Assembly (NCBI GenBank): GCA_026874595.1
Contig: CM049309.1
Coordinates: 56,668,426 to 56,732,425 of the forward strand
Direction of reading: 5' to 3'
DNA length: 64,000 nucleotides
Origin: Sipunculus nudus
Lineage: Eukaryota; Annelida; Sipuncula; Golfingiida; Sipunculidae
The notes under the pieces were generated by a model, which worked only from the letters and a program-made list of their open reading frames with translations, ran no database searches and had not been told where the DNA came from. Every line of letters starts with the position of its first letter. Within the stretch, counting starts at the first letter, position 1. This document shows positions 47,701 through 57,578 of the stretch, piece after piece. The position numbers and the translations under genes were made by a program.

Positions 47701-50700
47701 TGATTGTAGGTGGCACCACCAGTCTTGTGTACGAGAAAGCCATAAAAGATTTTTGGACATGCAAAATTTAAGGCAGATACTTCAAACTACTCATCCCCTA
47801 TTTGCACTGTAATTTTAATACTGTAATTTTAGTATCCTTTTTGGCCAAATGACTTATATCAGCTTCCTGTGACTCAGCCAAAATTCAATGAACTGAAACC
47901 ATTCGAACAAACTTGAGAGATATATTTCTGTGTAATATTGAACAATCTGGCTGGATATTTTCAGACAAGATTTTTTAAGGTTTTTTTTAGCATTTTCCTG
48001 ATAAAATCTAAATAAATGCAAATAGCAAAAAAAGAAGCAAAATCCGATAGAGTTTTTTAGATGACTGATTTTTTGCATAAAATGCAGTGATGCTAGCTCC
48101 TGCCATTTTTCAGATAGTACGGGTTAATGTACAGGAGACAGTGGAGGGACGACACTGCACTAAGCTCGCAGGTTTGCTTAAAATCTCTTTTGTGTTAAAT
48201 GAAAAGCTAAATGTATACAAATTACAAGATAAAAAATTTAATCTATACCAGTTCATACACTTGCTGCAGGGAAGTAATGTATTCTACGTTTGAAGAGTTA
48301 TCATAAAACACAAACAAATCAGAGATATCTTCATTAGCACCCACCTTCCACACTCTGAGGTGGCCATCTGCTCCACCAGTGGCCATGAACTGCTTTTCTT
48401 GACACAGCTGGACAACTTTTTGGAATGGATACTCCTTATCAAAGTCTGTCTGCACTGATTCAAGCTTTTCTACCTCAAAAGACACTGTCTTTGAGGCATC
48501 TTTGTAATTTTGAGACTGTGTGTGCTTGCCTTTCCTTTTACGTATACTTGCATCATTTTTGGGATCTGTAAAATTTCAGTGTCATAGTTAGATAGGTACA
48601 AACTCATGATTTGTACCTTTCAAAGAATTTTAAACATGGAACTGCATCAGTCCTTGAGAACTAATAAAATAATATTTGATTGAAAATGTTTTCTGATTGA
48701 CAACTTTTTTATCATTTTATTAATCAATTTTATCCAAATATTAGTATTGATTTTTTATTTCAGTTGTAGTTCCATTATGTAGCCATGCTGTTTACCTTCA
48801 CAAAAACAGTAAAAGATAAATCTAGTCAATTCCACCAAGTGGTGCCCATAGATTTTTTTGGCAATAATGCTGATATTTCTGTCCAGTATTTTACAATGGC
48901 AGAAATTTATATGCACTCTGGCAACAGAGAATGAAAGATTATAAACATATATAATGTACACTTTGTAACTTTCTAGAAGTTTTCTCCTGAAGTGGTAGTG
49001 CAGAATGGCATCTTTTCAGGTGACAATGTGTTTTATTATATTTATGGTACAAAGTTCTACTGTCATCCAATCAAAGTGTCCTCGAGTTCAGTCAATATGT
49101 CATGACAAAAATAGATCATTTTCTCGGGATATTAATTGTTTCACTCAAATTCTTTGTAGCATAGGGTGGTGGTTTCTTTGTATATAATTGCAGAAGTACT
49201 TGATTGATATGCTGACAGGTAATATTTCAAAATAATATGACTTTGTTAAACAATATCACTAAAAACGATTGGCGCCCCTTGGTGCCATGTACTATAATTA
49301 CCATCATTATTGTCCTTGGTGGTGATGATCTTGTAACGCAGTGTGTACAGCTGACAAACCCCCTCCATGCCAACCGCCAATAGGAAGGTCTTGCCATCAT
49401 TTGTGACAGCACTGCACATGACAGCTCTGGTGTCAGTATCATAATGCAGGACCCTGCTGCCTGTCAGGCCATCAATTTCCTGTTTCAGTTCATACACATC
49501 CTGCAAACAGCATACAAGAGAATATCAGAAATAATACAAGCAATTCGATGGAATTAATGTCCCCCGCTTTGTTGTCTTTTATGCATGATAGGCAAGCAAA
49601 ATTATGATATGTGGAGAAAATCTTGAGGGCACATGGAAACTTAAACAGAAGCACTATGACATACGGAGACATCTGAAGGCGAACATAAAAACTAAAACAC
49701 ATTGAGAAATAGGACCATAATCCACTATGACATGTGGAGACAACTGCAGGCGAACATAAAAACTAAAACACAATGAGAAAATTGGATCAAAATTTGATAA
49801 TTTTGTTTTTGAGCTGGAAAAAAATATTTATTTAGATAGACACTCCAAAAACAATCCCAACCAATGTATGCATGAGAGCAATCACTGACCCAAATTTTAA
49901 TGAAATTGGATAATCCTAACAGACAAACAGAGAGACAAGACAGACAGGTGTCTCATATATTACAGCATTTTTACAATGTCCGCTTATGCCAAAAATACAT
50001 TAATGAATTTTCTTAGGCACTGCCCATTTCACTTAATTGATCATGAACAAATAATTGTGCAACTAGAAAAAAACCTTTGGAACTCCCATTACTGTTATTG
50101 ATGACTAGAACAACTGCATGGTAACAGTAATGTTTGTCTGTCCTGAATAATAGAACTTCACAGCTAACACTAAATGAATGCACCCAGATCTGACCGATGG
50201 AGGCCATTGTCATATATCAAAATTTTCTGGTATAATAACCAGCACTGTGTCAATTTGCTGATAGCCTGATACCCTAAAAAATGGTACCAGTTTCTAAACT
50301 TTAGTAAACCCTTGGCATTTGGTCAAATAATTATTTTAGAGCATACTTAAACATAGTCTAAAGGCAGAATGTTAACCATAAGGTAATTAACTGCTTAAAA
50401 AGAAGGGAGTGGCTAAACAGCCGGCAGGGTGCCAGCAGTTAAGTCCACAGGCTAAACAACCGTCAGAAAAAATTGACCTTGCCGGCAGTCTAGCCTACAA
50501 GCTAAACTGCCGGCAAATGATTTAGTGTGATACTCAACACTTTCCATTATTATTTTGAAAATGAGCTGACACTGCTGACTTACTAAATCAGATATTTTGC
50601 AGGTCTATATGTAAGAATTATAATTTGGTGTAGATATTTCTTGCATCATCTCACAACTCAATAGGTTCAACAGCCTTATTTGGGTGTTAATAACCTTTGA

Positions 50701-53150
50701 TCAAGTAATAAGCTGATCCTTGAACCATTTATTTGACATCTCCTGGGTTGTTTGTTTTCACCCACTAATTATTTGTATCCTCATGACCACACTGGTGTAT
50801 AACTTTACAGTTGTTATAATTCACTTGATAACCTTTAATCAAAGAATCTGCATATCCTTTTATATATTAAGAGATTTTTGTTTTACATATTCCCCACTGT
50901 TTGCTCATATGCATATATAAGCAGCTGATATGCCAGTCAACTTCAGTTTAATTCCTATAAATCTACATAAATCTACAAGTGCTGTAAATATCACAAAATG
51001 TGCACTTTTAATACCTACTCTTCATACTTATAACATAAATACCAGCAAAATCTTAATAGGTAAGTCAGCACCACATTGTCAGCTCATTGTCAATATAATA
51101 ATGGAGAGTACAGAGTATCCCACTAAAACTCTGAAATAGAGCATGCATTCATTTGTCAGCAGTTTAGCTTTTGGGCTAGACTGCTTGAAAGGTCAATTGT
51201 CCCTGCCGGCTGTTTGGCCTGTGGACTAAACTGCTTGCACACTGCCGGCTGTTTAGCCAATTCCTAAAACGATCATGGCTAAGAGTAAGAGATATTTTTG
51301 GAAAACACCAGCATGCTTTTGGTGGTATTCAATTTATACTCGACATACTTGAAAAATGAATATTAATTAAAACAATTTATAAAACTGTAGCAGGCTGTTT
51401 GGATGTATAATTTTTTATTTGTGACTTATCAGTAGTGGTGTAAGTGCAATATGTAGGTACTGATGGTAAAGTCAGGCCTTTCTATTTTTTTTTCTTTATT
51501 AAGTCATCTCCGAGATTCATTTAAAATACGTCTCGTTGTACAAATTCCACAAAAATATATTCAAAACTAGAATACGGGTAGTCGACAAGCGACTACGTGT
51601 ATCCCCCAAAATCTGAGTAGGTCAGGTTAAGTGAGGCATGGATTGAGTGGCAAGGGGAAACAGAGTTACATGTGTTACATATTAGAATGGATGTCTGCCA
51701 CGTTAACATGATTGTAGGTGGCACCACCTGTTATTTGAACAAGAAACTATCCAAGATGTATACACATGCAAAATTGCAGGTTGAAAAGTCAAACCACTGC
51801 AAAGATACGAGTGATTTTATCCCAGAGCAGACAAACAGATGGACGCTGTGCAAAATTGGCTGCAGGTGGCGCCACCATTTTTGTGTAAGCTACAAAGCTA
51901 TCCAAGGGCTACATTTGTGTAAAATTTTTTTCCTGATTGGTCAAACGAGTCCAGAGATATAAGCATGGATGTCTACAGCGTGAATGTGAATGTAGGTGGC
52001 GCCACCTGTCATAAAATCAAGCTATGCGAGATGTATAGGCATACCCAATTTCAGGTAAATTGGTCGAACCACTGCAGAGATAGGAGTGATTTTAACCCAA
52101 GGCAGACAAACAGATGGACGCTGTGCAAAAATGGCTGCAGGTGGCGCCCCCATTTTTGTGTATGTTATAAAGCTATCCAAGGGCTACATTTGTGTAATTT
52201 TTTTTGCCTGATTGGTCGAATGGTTCCCCGAGATATGAGCTTGGATGTCTGCAGCGTGAACGTGAATGTAGGTGGTGCCACCCGTCATAAAATCGAGAAA
52301 GCTGCCCAGGATGTATAAACCTGCAAAATTTCAGGTGAATAAGTCAAACCACTTCTGAGATATGAGTGTTTTTATCCCAAGGCAGATGAACAGATGGACA
52401 CTGTGCAAAAATGGCTGCAGGTGGCGCCACCATTTTTTGTGTATGTTATAAAGCTATCCAAGGGCTACATTTGTACAAAATTTTTTTCCTGCTCGGTCAA
52501 AGGTTCCTGAGATATGTGGGTTTATGTGTGGAAACAGACGCACAAATGGACACTGGGCAGAGAGGAAAGGTCAGAGGTCAAGGCCAATTGGTTAGGCACC
52601 ATTTCACATGTGACCCGATTATTGGTGTAAGTTTCGAAAAAACTGTCCAGTAGTCTCAGAGGAGTTATCCTGAAACGAACGCGGCAGCAGCGACAATGGG
52701 GGCGGCGGAACCCGGTCAAAATTATAGTATCCGCAAAGCTTCGTTTTGCCGGATACAATGATACATCATGATAGGGTGAAATAGATTAACAATGGCTGCG
52801 AGTGGGGACACGCCACACCCACACTAAAGGTGGCTGCCTTGTCACCCTATATGTAATCACCAAGGTGCTGCATATGTCGATTAGCTACGAGACCATCTCA
52901 AACATCTGTCAAGTGTCAACGTTATCACCAGAAATGGCAGAATACACCAGTGTCAACACTAAACAGAAACCACTCACTACTATTAATTATAGGGAAATAA
53001 TAGCATTATAATCACCAGCGAATTAGCTACTCCTGTCTTCGCCTGTCCTCCACCGCCTGCTATTAGGAAATGACGATCGCCCAATGCACGTAAGGTGTAT
53101 GGAGGAAAGTCTGTTTGGGCCACGGTGACAGCTCCCCTTTTGGGCGCCAT
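41706..53150 (-). CDS. PREB: PREB/SEC12 orthologue, complete, 9 coding exons, 416 residues
   Basis: Exons in transcript order: 53150-53016, 49500-49302, 48565-48345, 47119-47036, 45389-45271, 43500-43327, 42705-42633, 42322-42163, 41791-41706. The total is 1251 nt with every phase consistent. Known: PREB is the mammalian SEC12, an ER-membrane WD40 propeller that loads GTP on SAR1 to start COPII coat assembly; human PREB has 417 residues. Seen: the SEC12-type loop AGGGGQAKTGVAN (31-43), WD-like strands (GADGHLRVWK, VSRDNHSFIWNV), a LGVGTISGSVSVYISFSLQ blade and one C-terminal membrane helix (about 393-413) with only a few residues after it, as in animal PREB. ATG at 53150 has a strong context (ATCATGG); an in-frame ATG at 53168 would add six residues. 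Confidence 0.94.
42163..42322 (-). CDS. PREB: PREB exon 8
   Basis: Acceptor ctatattcag|AGGCTT, donor CAGAGAA|gtgagt. It encodes RLYHVKNAHNIFVTGLAFTP then SSESARAVTGDTDFTMLSIS and VDNQVKLHQVDQR, the last blade. Confidence 0.94.
42633..42705 (-). CDS. PREB: PREB exon 7
   Basis: Acceptor atgttttcag|TGATGA, donor CTTCAG|gtttgt. It encodes DDGVYLGVGTISGSVSVYIS plus FSLQ, one complete propeller strand pair. Confidence 0.94.
43327..43500 (-). CDS. PREB: PREB exon 6
   Basis: Acceptor tttcttttcag|GTATGG, donor GCTATCAG|gtacaa. It encodes YGIVIDKKDQYKLFTLHIPS, KREKKPSPCYITKWETTSYR and SERTVSTGTEELSACAI. The 'LFTxxIPxKR…PCYxTxW' pattern is a PREB hallmark. Confidence 0.94.
43790..44180. repeat. Three-copy tandem repeat of about 145 bp in PREB intron
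   Basis: GACAGGTCTGTAATTCAATAG, GGTATCAATCATCCCTGTGAATTTGAGAA (split across) and TTGTTGAGATATA recur at about 43805, 43950 and 44095. This fits the core of another pearl-like element. Confidence 0.65.
44397..44617. repeat. Two-copy ~118-bp GC-rich repeat with an open frame
   Basis: GGGACATGTTGCCGATTTGG and GGGACATATTGCCGATATGG start two units. The plus frame (44402-44617) encodes two related peptides, LPIWRGVRCSASKIVPTINP and LPIWAVLRCSRSKFVPVVNR. It is CpG-rich compared with the surrounding intron. Not recognised; not claimed as a gene. Confidence 0.55.
44878..44942. repeat. 21-bp unit, three perfect copies
   Basis: ATTCCCGTGAATTATAGTAT with a leading G/T, three head-to-tail copies in the PREB intron between exons 5 and 6. 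Confidence 0.85.
45271..45389 (-). CDS. PREB: PREB exon 5 (WD motif)
   Basis: Acceptor tttatttcag|ATAGTT, donor TGCTGCAG|gtgagt. It encodes IVTVSRDNHSFIWNVKDASK and LIELTWNQKTTAKYRVRCC, matching the 'LVTVGRD…W' strand of vertebrate PREB as I remember it. Confidence 0.93.
45390..47035. other. PREB intron 4, no gene recognised
   Basis: AT-rich. The part from about 46290 to 46690 has higher GC and a short unrecognised open frame on each strand. It looks like an old repeat, but no ends were found. Confidence 0.5.
47036..47119 (-). CDS. PREB: PREB exon 4
   Basis: Acceptor tttatttcag|ATTCCC, donor ACTCAT|gtaagt; phase 0-0, 28 codons. It encodes IPSLEKIHDIQAHSNEIDDI then DIIPKGTH, a typical 'HxxEIxDIDI' WD40 D-A loop. 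Confidence 0.92.
47530..47800 (+). mobile_element. H5 repeat copy
   Basis: AAGGCCTACAGATCTAATGT, AACCTGTGCAATGGGATATA and CAGGTATAATGCTTCCATG, then core GATTGTAGGTGGCACCACCA. It is collinear with the interrupted copy at 36690-38060. Confidence 0.6.
47850..48183 (-). mobile_element. H3 repeat copy, reverse orientation, decayed
   Basis: Reverse of the H3 head (AGCAAACCTGCGAGCTTA near 48183) followed by CTGAAAAATGGCAGGAGCTA GCATCACTGC and the TTCTTTTTTTGC tract. It ends 162 bases before PREB exon 3's donor. Confidence 0.55.
48345..48565 (-). CDS. PREB: PREB exon 3 (basic insert and WD motif)
   Basis: Acceptor aaattttacag|ATCCCA, donor GTGTGGAAG|gtgggt. It encodes a Lys/Arg-rich loop (DASIRKRKGKHTQSQNYKDA), then FEVEKLESVQTDF and the WD signature GGADGHLRVWK. 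Confidence 0.93.
49302..49500 (-). CDS. PREB: PREB exon 2
   Basis: Acceptor gctgtttgcag|GATGTG, donor AATGATG|gtaatt. It encodes DVYELKQEIDGLTGSRVLHY and FLLAVGMEGVCQLYTLRYKI, one propeller blade ending in a loop rich in Asn/Asp. Exon 1 joins it after 3.5 kb of repeat-filled intron. Confidence 0.92.
50411..51258. mobile_element. 848-bp element with ~105-bp terminal inverted repeats
   Basis: Begins GGCTAAACAGCCGGCAGGGT and ends in the inverse (…GGCTGTTTAGCC). Each end holds three inverted or variant copies of the GGCTAAAC(A/T)GCCGGC word within about 105 bp, including GTCCACAGGC(T/C)AAACA and AATTGACCTT. The interior is AT-rich with no transposase. No clear target duplication. It lies in PREB intron 1 and looks like a MITE of unassigned family. 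Confidence 0.7.
51567..52759 (+). mobile_element. H1 element, full copy 2 (in PREB intron 1, antisense to the gene)
   Basis: Same 5' end as the copy at 8556 (CTAGAATACGGGTAGTCGAC), same lead region (GTGAGGCATGGATTGAGTGG CAAGGGGAAA) and same 3' hairpin (TCCGCAAAGCTTCGTTTTGC CGGATACAAT). Tandem modules start near 51689, 51967 and 52243 (276-278 bp apart). GGTGGCGCCACC palindromes sit at about 51866, 51997 and 52420, with near matches between. Confidence 0.8.
53016..53150 (-). CDS. PREB: PREB exon 1 (start and Gly-rich K+ loop)
   Basis: ATG at 53150-53148, donor TCGCTG|gtgatt. It encodes MAPKRGAVTVAQTDFPPYTL then RALGDRHFLIAGGGGQAKTG and VANSL. The GGGG..KTG..N loop corresponds to the catalytic potassium-binding loop of SEC12 proteins. 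Confidence 0.92.
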
Positions 53151-55085
53151 GATGAATACTGACGACATAAAATTATAGGTCCGCACATTTTATCTGAAAT
53201 CATTTATCAATAAAATGCTTTATATATAATAATATAAACATTCTTATGTTTTTTTAAGTAATAGAATAATAATATTGAGCCACGTAGATAGCTATATTTG
53301 TCCATAAAGAATTTTCCCCTGCTGATTGGGACGTACAGAAAGTTGGAAAGTACGTGCATTTAACGGAGAATTTGTATAGGTAGCCACAATGCGCTTTGGT
53401 GAATTTGAAGGGTTTAATGTGTATACTTAAATATAATTATACGGAGTTTTTTTTTGTTTCATTTAATTGATTTTTTTTTCAAAGTCAACAAGCGATTTGA
53501 ATACATTATATTTCCAAAAAATTATCAATATTAATAATTGTGTACAGTACTTGTACAATATACTTTCGACTGACCAAAATGAAATGGACGAGATCATCAC
53601 CTATGCTTGACCCTTAACATTGACCCACGACTATCTTCATGTCAATTATAAATCCCCCCCCCACCCCGTAAGATGATTTACTTAATTTTGAATGCTGTTG
53701 CATTAACCTGAGTAAATTTCAATTAATAAAATTCTTCAATTTTTTTTCTTTTGCCTCATTCGTGGTTTTATTGCACTTTATAGACATGTAAACCATGTAT
53801 ATACTTCAATTTTCATTTGTCATTCTGTTCGTGATACCAAATATACACTATTCATTTATCACTTATTAATAATTATTATCATTTATATTTACTTTTTTTT
53901 ATTATTTATTATGATTTTATTATGAATTATGAATACGATGTATATATGTGTTGATTCGTAAATAAGATTAATAAAACTGGCATGATCAAAACTTGCAAAT
54001 TATGACAGATAAACATGAAAAATCAAGTTTATGGTCCATTTTCATTATTTCATGTAGATACAGGATTATAGTATAATTTATACCACGTATATACTCCGAG
54101 AACGGTAGATTTCTTCCTGCATTTTATAGATCCACTTCGCCTACGCTGATGTTGCGTTTCCGGTCAACAACAGCTAAACTTCTTAAATACCAACAAACAG
54201 AACACAGAAAAACAAAATATTAAAGCCCAGATAAGTTAGCTTGAGGGATTTGACTTCTGGGTTAAGCAGATGCCTCATCGGCGGCAGAATCATGCGTGAC
54301 AAACCTGAGCAACCTGCCTAACGACGAGTCACGTGACTATGCCAAACACGCCTGGCAGTCTCCTCAGGACTGACCCTCTCTGATCTGTGATTGATAAATG
54401 CTTCAGTGTCAGTGATTATAACCTTCTATAAGGATGTCTTTAGGGCTGTCATAATTCACGGATGGATTCATATGGTTTATGTTAATATCCAATTTAAAAA
54501 AGAAATCACGGATTTTATTTAAGCAGCGGTGAGTATGATTGCATTGAGTACCATATCAATTTCATTATCTGACGTCTAGCTGTCTTTCATTTATAATATA
54601 ATATTATAAATATTAATAATATGGATCCTATAATTTAGGAATTGGGCATGTGAAAAAAGGGACATTTATAGAATAGGTGCCTTCCTGAAAATTTATATGT
54701 ACCGGTATGAAATTAATAGTTTTCATTTGGGCTGAAATGGGTACAAAATTTTGGACTCGAGTACCCGACAGGCATTACCCGACTCGGACTTGAGTCCTCG
54801 TTACCATGGCAGCGATGTGAAGATAAAACAGAAATTTCTTTACGGAGGCAAAATATGCACAAATTTGACTTTGTGACGGCTTCACTTTATCCCAACGAAG
54901 GAATAGATATATGTCATTACAAGACCTCTGTTAATTTGACTAGCATATGTTTCGAGCCCTATGCCAGGCTACGATAATGAATAAATAAGCCTACAGACTG
55001 CCCGTAAATTTGCAGTAATATTCAGATATGCATGTACATACACAAGTACTCGAGTCCAAAATTTGGTACCTGTACCTGGCTGTCA
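53151..55085. promoter_or_regulatory. PREB upstream region; no distinct promoter motif proven
   Basis: Sequence directly 5' of PREB, on the minus strand. An in-frame TAA closes the reading frame upstream of the start. The first 250 bases are moderately GC-rich, then the region becomes very AT-rich (53400-54110). A pair of inverted words around ATTTTGGACTCGAGTAC (about 54751 and 55045) frames about 300 bp that may be a small element. No TATA box was assigned. Confidence 0.35.
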
Positions 55086-57160
55086 TGAGTAGTCACTATA
55101 CCTAGCTTTTACCTGTACCTGGAACTAAAGTACCTGTACCATTTATAAGGTACTGCAGGTACAAATGTGATACTGGAAATGGACACCAGGCTTGGGTCAA
55201 TTGTATGTACAAAGCTGTCACCCCTATCAGGGTAGTTACTTATTTTAGGCAGGGGTACTGTAATTGTATACAGAGCATTCATCACTGCTACCTTTGAAGT
55301 TGTGCCAGCTAGCTGGGCTAGCAAGCTGGACTACAGGCCGGTGAGACGCAGATTTTATGGACGTAGGCCGCCGGGACGTACCCACTGAAGCGTATCCTGA
55401 TAGGACGTATTGTTAAAATAAGAGTACATGTATCACTTGTCTGACTGTCTAAACTTTACACTTACTAAAACAGAAAGACTAAGTAATAAAAGTTAATTAT
55501 ACTTTCGTAAGTAAACCCTCTCTTGGGTCACTTTGGGAAATCATTAAGCTCTGTGATCGATGCAACATACGTCAAATCAGCACACGTTAATGCCTAGTAT
55601 GTCTGTGTTATCCATTATTACTATATTACCCTCATGCACTTATATCGCTGTGTTACTTAACTGAAGTTTGACAAAATATTTAGTAATTTTATTGTTTATT
55701 AGAGCATTATTTTGGCTTAAAGTACGACCATCCCTCAATAGTGATAAACTCCGGGTATGGTTAACCCATCAGCGTTCTCCAATTTATTGGCCTAACCAGA
55801 GGTTTAAATGACTGATAATTATAGGTTAAACGTGTAACATCTTACTTTATTTTCCATATTCCTGTTATAATTTTCACTATTATAAGTATGTATATCATGT
55901 CGTGAGAACATATCAAGTCTGCTCAAACATGAACGAACTGCTGACCAGAGACCAGCGAAGCCGCAGTATAAACGCGGTCACGAGAAACCATTCACCCGAC
56001 GCGGCCACTCGTACAGTTCAAAGGATGAACCTTTAATTAACGGACGAAAAATGTTGATCAAAGGTTTCTGGATGATGAATCATTTATATTGATCTCTTAC
56101 AGGTACTTAATGTATTAAGGAAAGAATAAATATTTACATATTTTGATTATATTCGACTTCTGACAGGACCACATTCCGAATAAAAGACATTATAAATAGA
56201 CAACAATTTTATGAGAAAAAATAACTTTATAGAATAAAAAATGAGGTTGGTTGTTATTTTGTTAACATGAAAATACTACCTGTGCGTAGTATTCAGTTAG
56301 TATCATCCGCTCTGGCGCAAGTACGATCGGTGGCGGGTGACCTATTTTGGAACAAATTAAGTGCCGCGGTTGGTGTAGACAAGAAAACTATCCTGAAAAC
56401 GATTTCTCTCCAAATTGTATGTGTATATTTAATTTCTCGCGTGTGTCTTCATGTTGAAACCGCAGTGTTAAAAACTATCCTGCTGATTGAAGATTCCTCT
56501 ACAAATTGTGTGTGTGTGTGTGTTTTTTATTTCACCGGTCAGTCTATGTGTTGAAACCGCTGAATAGTGAATGACAAATAACAATTATACCTTTGAGTTC
56601 CTACTAACTCGTCATTGTTTATATAGTGCGTCCTGCCGCCCTGCGTTTTATCGCATGGTCCGTTGGGACGTACGTCTTATCGGGATGCGTCTCACCGGGT
56701 GCACACCGCAAGCTGGTCAGCCTCCAAGTTCATTGTGGCATTATCAGCACAAGTATAGGGCTACCATCAAATAATAGGAACAGGTTTGCCTACATGCCCC
56801 ATGTAGATAGTTGTCTAGTATGTACACATGCAGAACAGGGTTGGGGCCAGGTTCTTGTACCTGTACCGAGGTACACAATTCACAGCTTTGTGAATTACAG
56901 GTATGATACTGGAAATGGACATCAGGTTGGGTCAAGGAAGTGTACTGAGCTATCACCCCTGTCAGGGCTGTTGCCTAAACCAGGCAGGGGTAATTACTAA
57001 ACTTTCATCCCTGCAGCCTTTGAACTTGAGTGGGCTATTGCTTGTAGCATGCTGGTCTAGCTACCTTCCAGCCTCTACACAGGAAGTTCTTTATGGCATT
57101 ATCAGATATAAAGGGCACAGAGCAAAGGATATGGACAGTGTTGCTTACATGCCCATGTAC
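55086..57160. mobile_element. Duplicated repeat split by a 1378-bp insertion (55330-56707)
   Basis: 55086-55329 and 56708-56780 together match 56840-57160 (shared phrases GATACTGGAAATGGACA(C/T)CAG, GGTTGGGTCAA, AGC(T)ATCACCCCT(G)TCAGGG, CTTTATGGCATTATCAG-like). Between them lies 55330-56707, flanked by the 9-mer GCAAGCTGG at 55321-55329 and 56708-56716. The insert's ends carry inverted CCGGTGAGACGCA (55338) and TGCGTCTCACCGG (56685) plus GGGACGTAC words. A 9-bp duplication would fit Mutator-like elements, but the outer bases of the repeats match poorly. Confidence 0.6.
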
Positions 57161-57533
57161 TAAGATACCTGTTGTCTAGCAGACCATGATCATTGGTGAA
57201 GGATAATTGAAGAAGTGAAGAAAATGGTGGACGGATGTTTCAGACAGGGACGTTCCGGACTAGGACATTTTTGACTAGGACATTCTGGACTAGGACGTTT
57301 CAGACAGGCTTTTTGCATGGGAGGTCGTTTCTGACAGATCAATATTATTACCAGAAAATGACCTTTCGTTATTATAATTTTTATTATATGTTTAATGATA
57401 TAATAGTCATTTGCCTCCAAAATATGGGGATTAATTCGGGGTTAAGCCCAGGAACCAGTTTGGTAATAATCTCTATTGGTCTAGTTGCACAGAACCTCAG
57501 ATTTTCACTTCATAGGCCAATTTTATTATAAAA

Positions 57534-57535
<2 letters not shown>

Positions 57536-57576
<41 letters not shown>
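57536..57576. repeat. (TA)n microsatellite
   Basis: About 20 perfect TA dinucleotides in the spacer between PREB and PPP1R42. Confidence 0.95.

Positions 57577-57578
<2 letters not shown>

Noticed and set aside
53166-53168. Upstream in-frame ATG of PREB (adds MSSVFI)
   Set aside because: T at -3 gives a weak context, while the ATG at 53150 has A at -3 and G at +4 and yields a length (416) almost equal to human PREB. Kept as an alternative only.
54800-54813. RFX X-box-like GTTACCATGGCAGC, attractive because ciliary genes flank the region
   Set aside because: One mismatch to the consensus, 1.65 kb from the PREB start and 5.6 kb from PPP1R42. A match of this quality is expected by chance in tens of kilobases.
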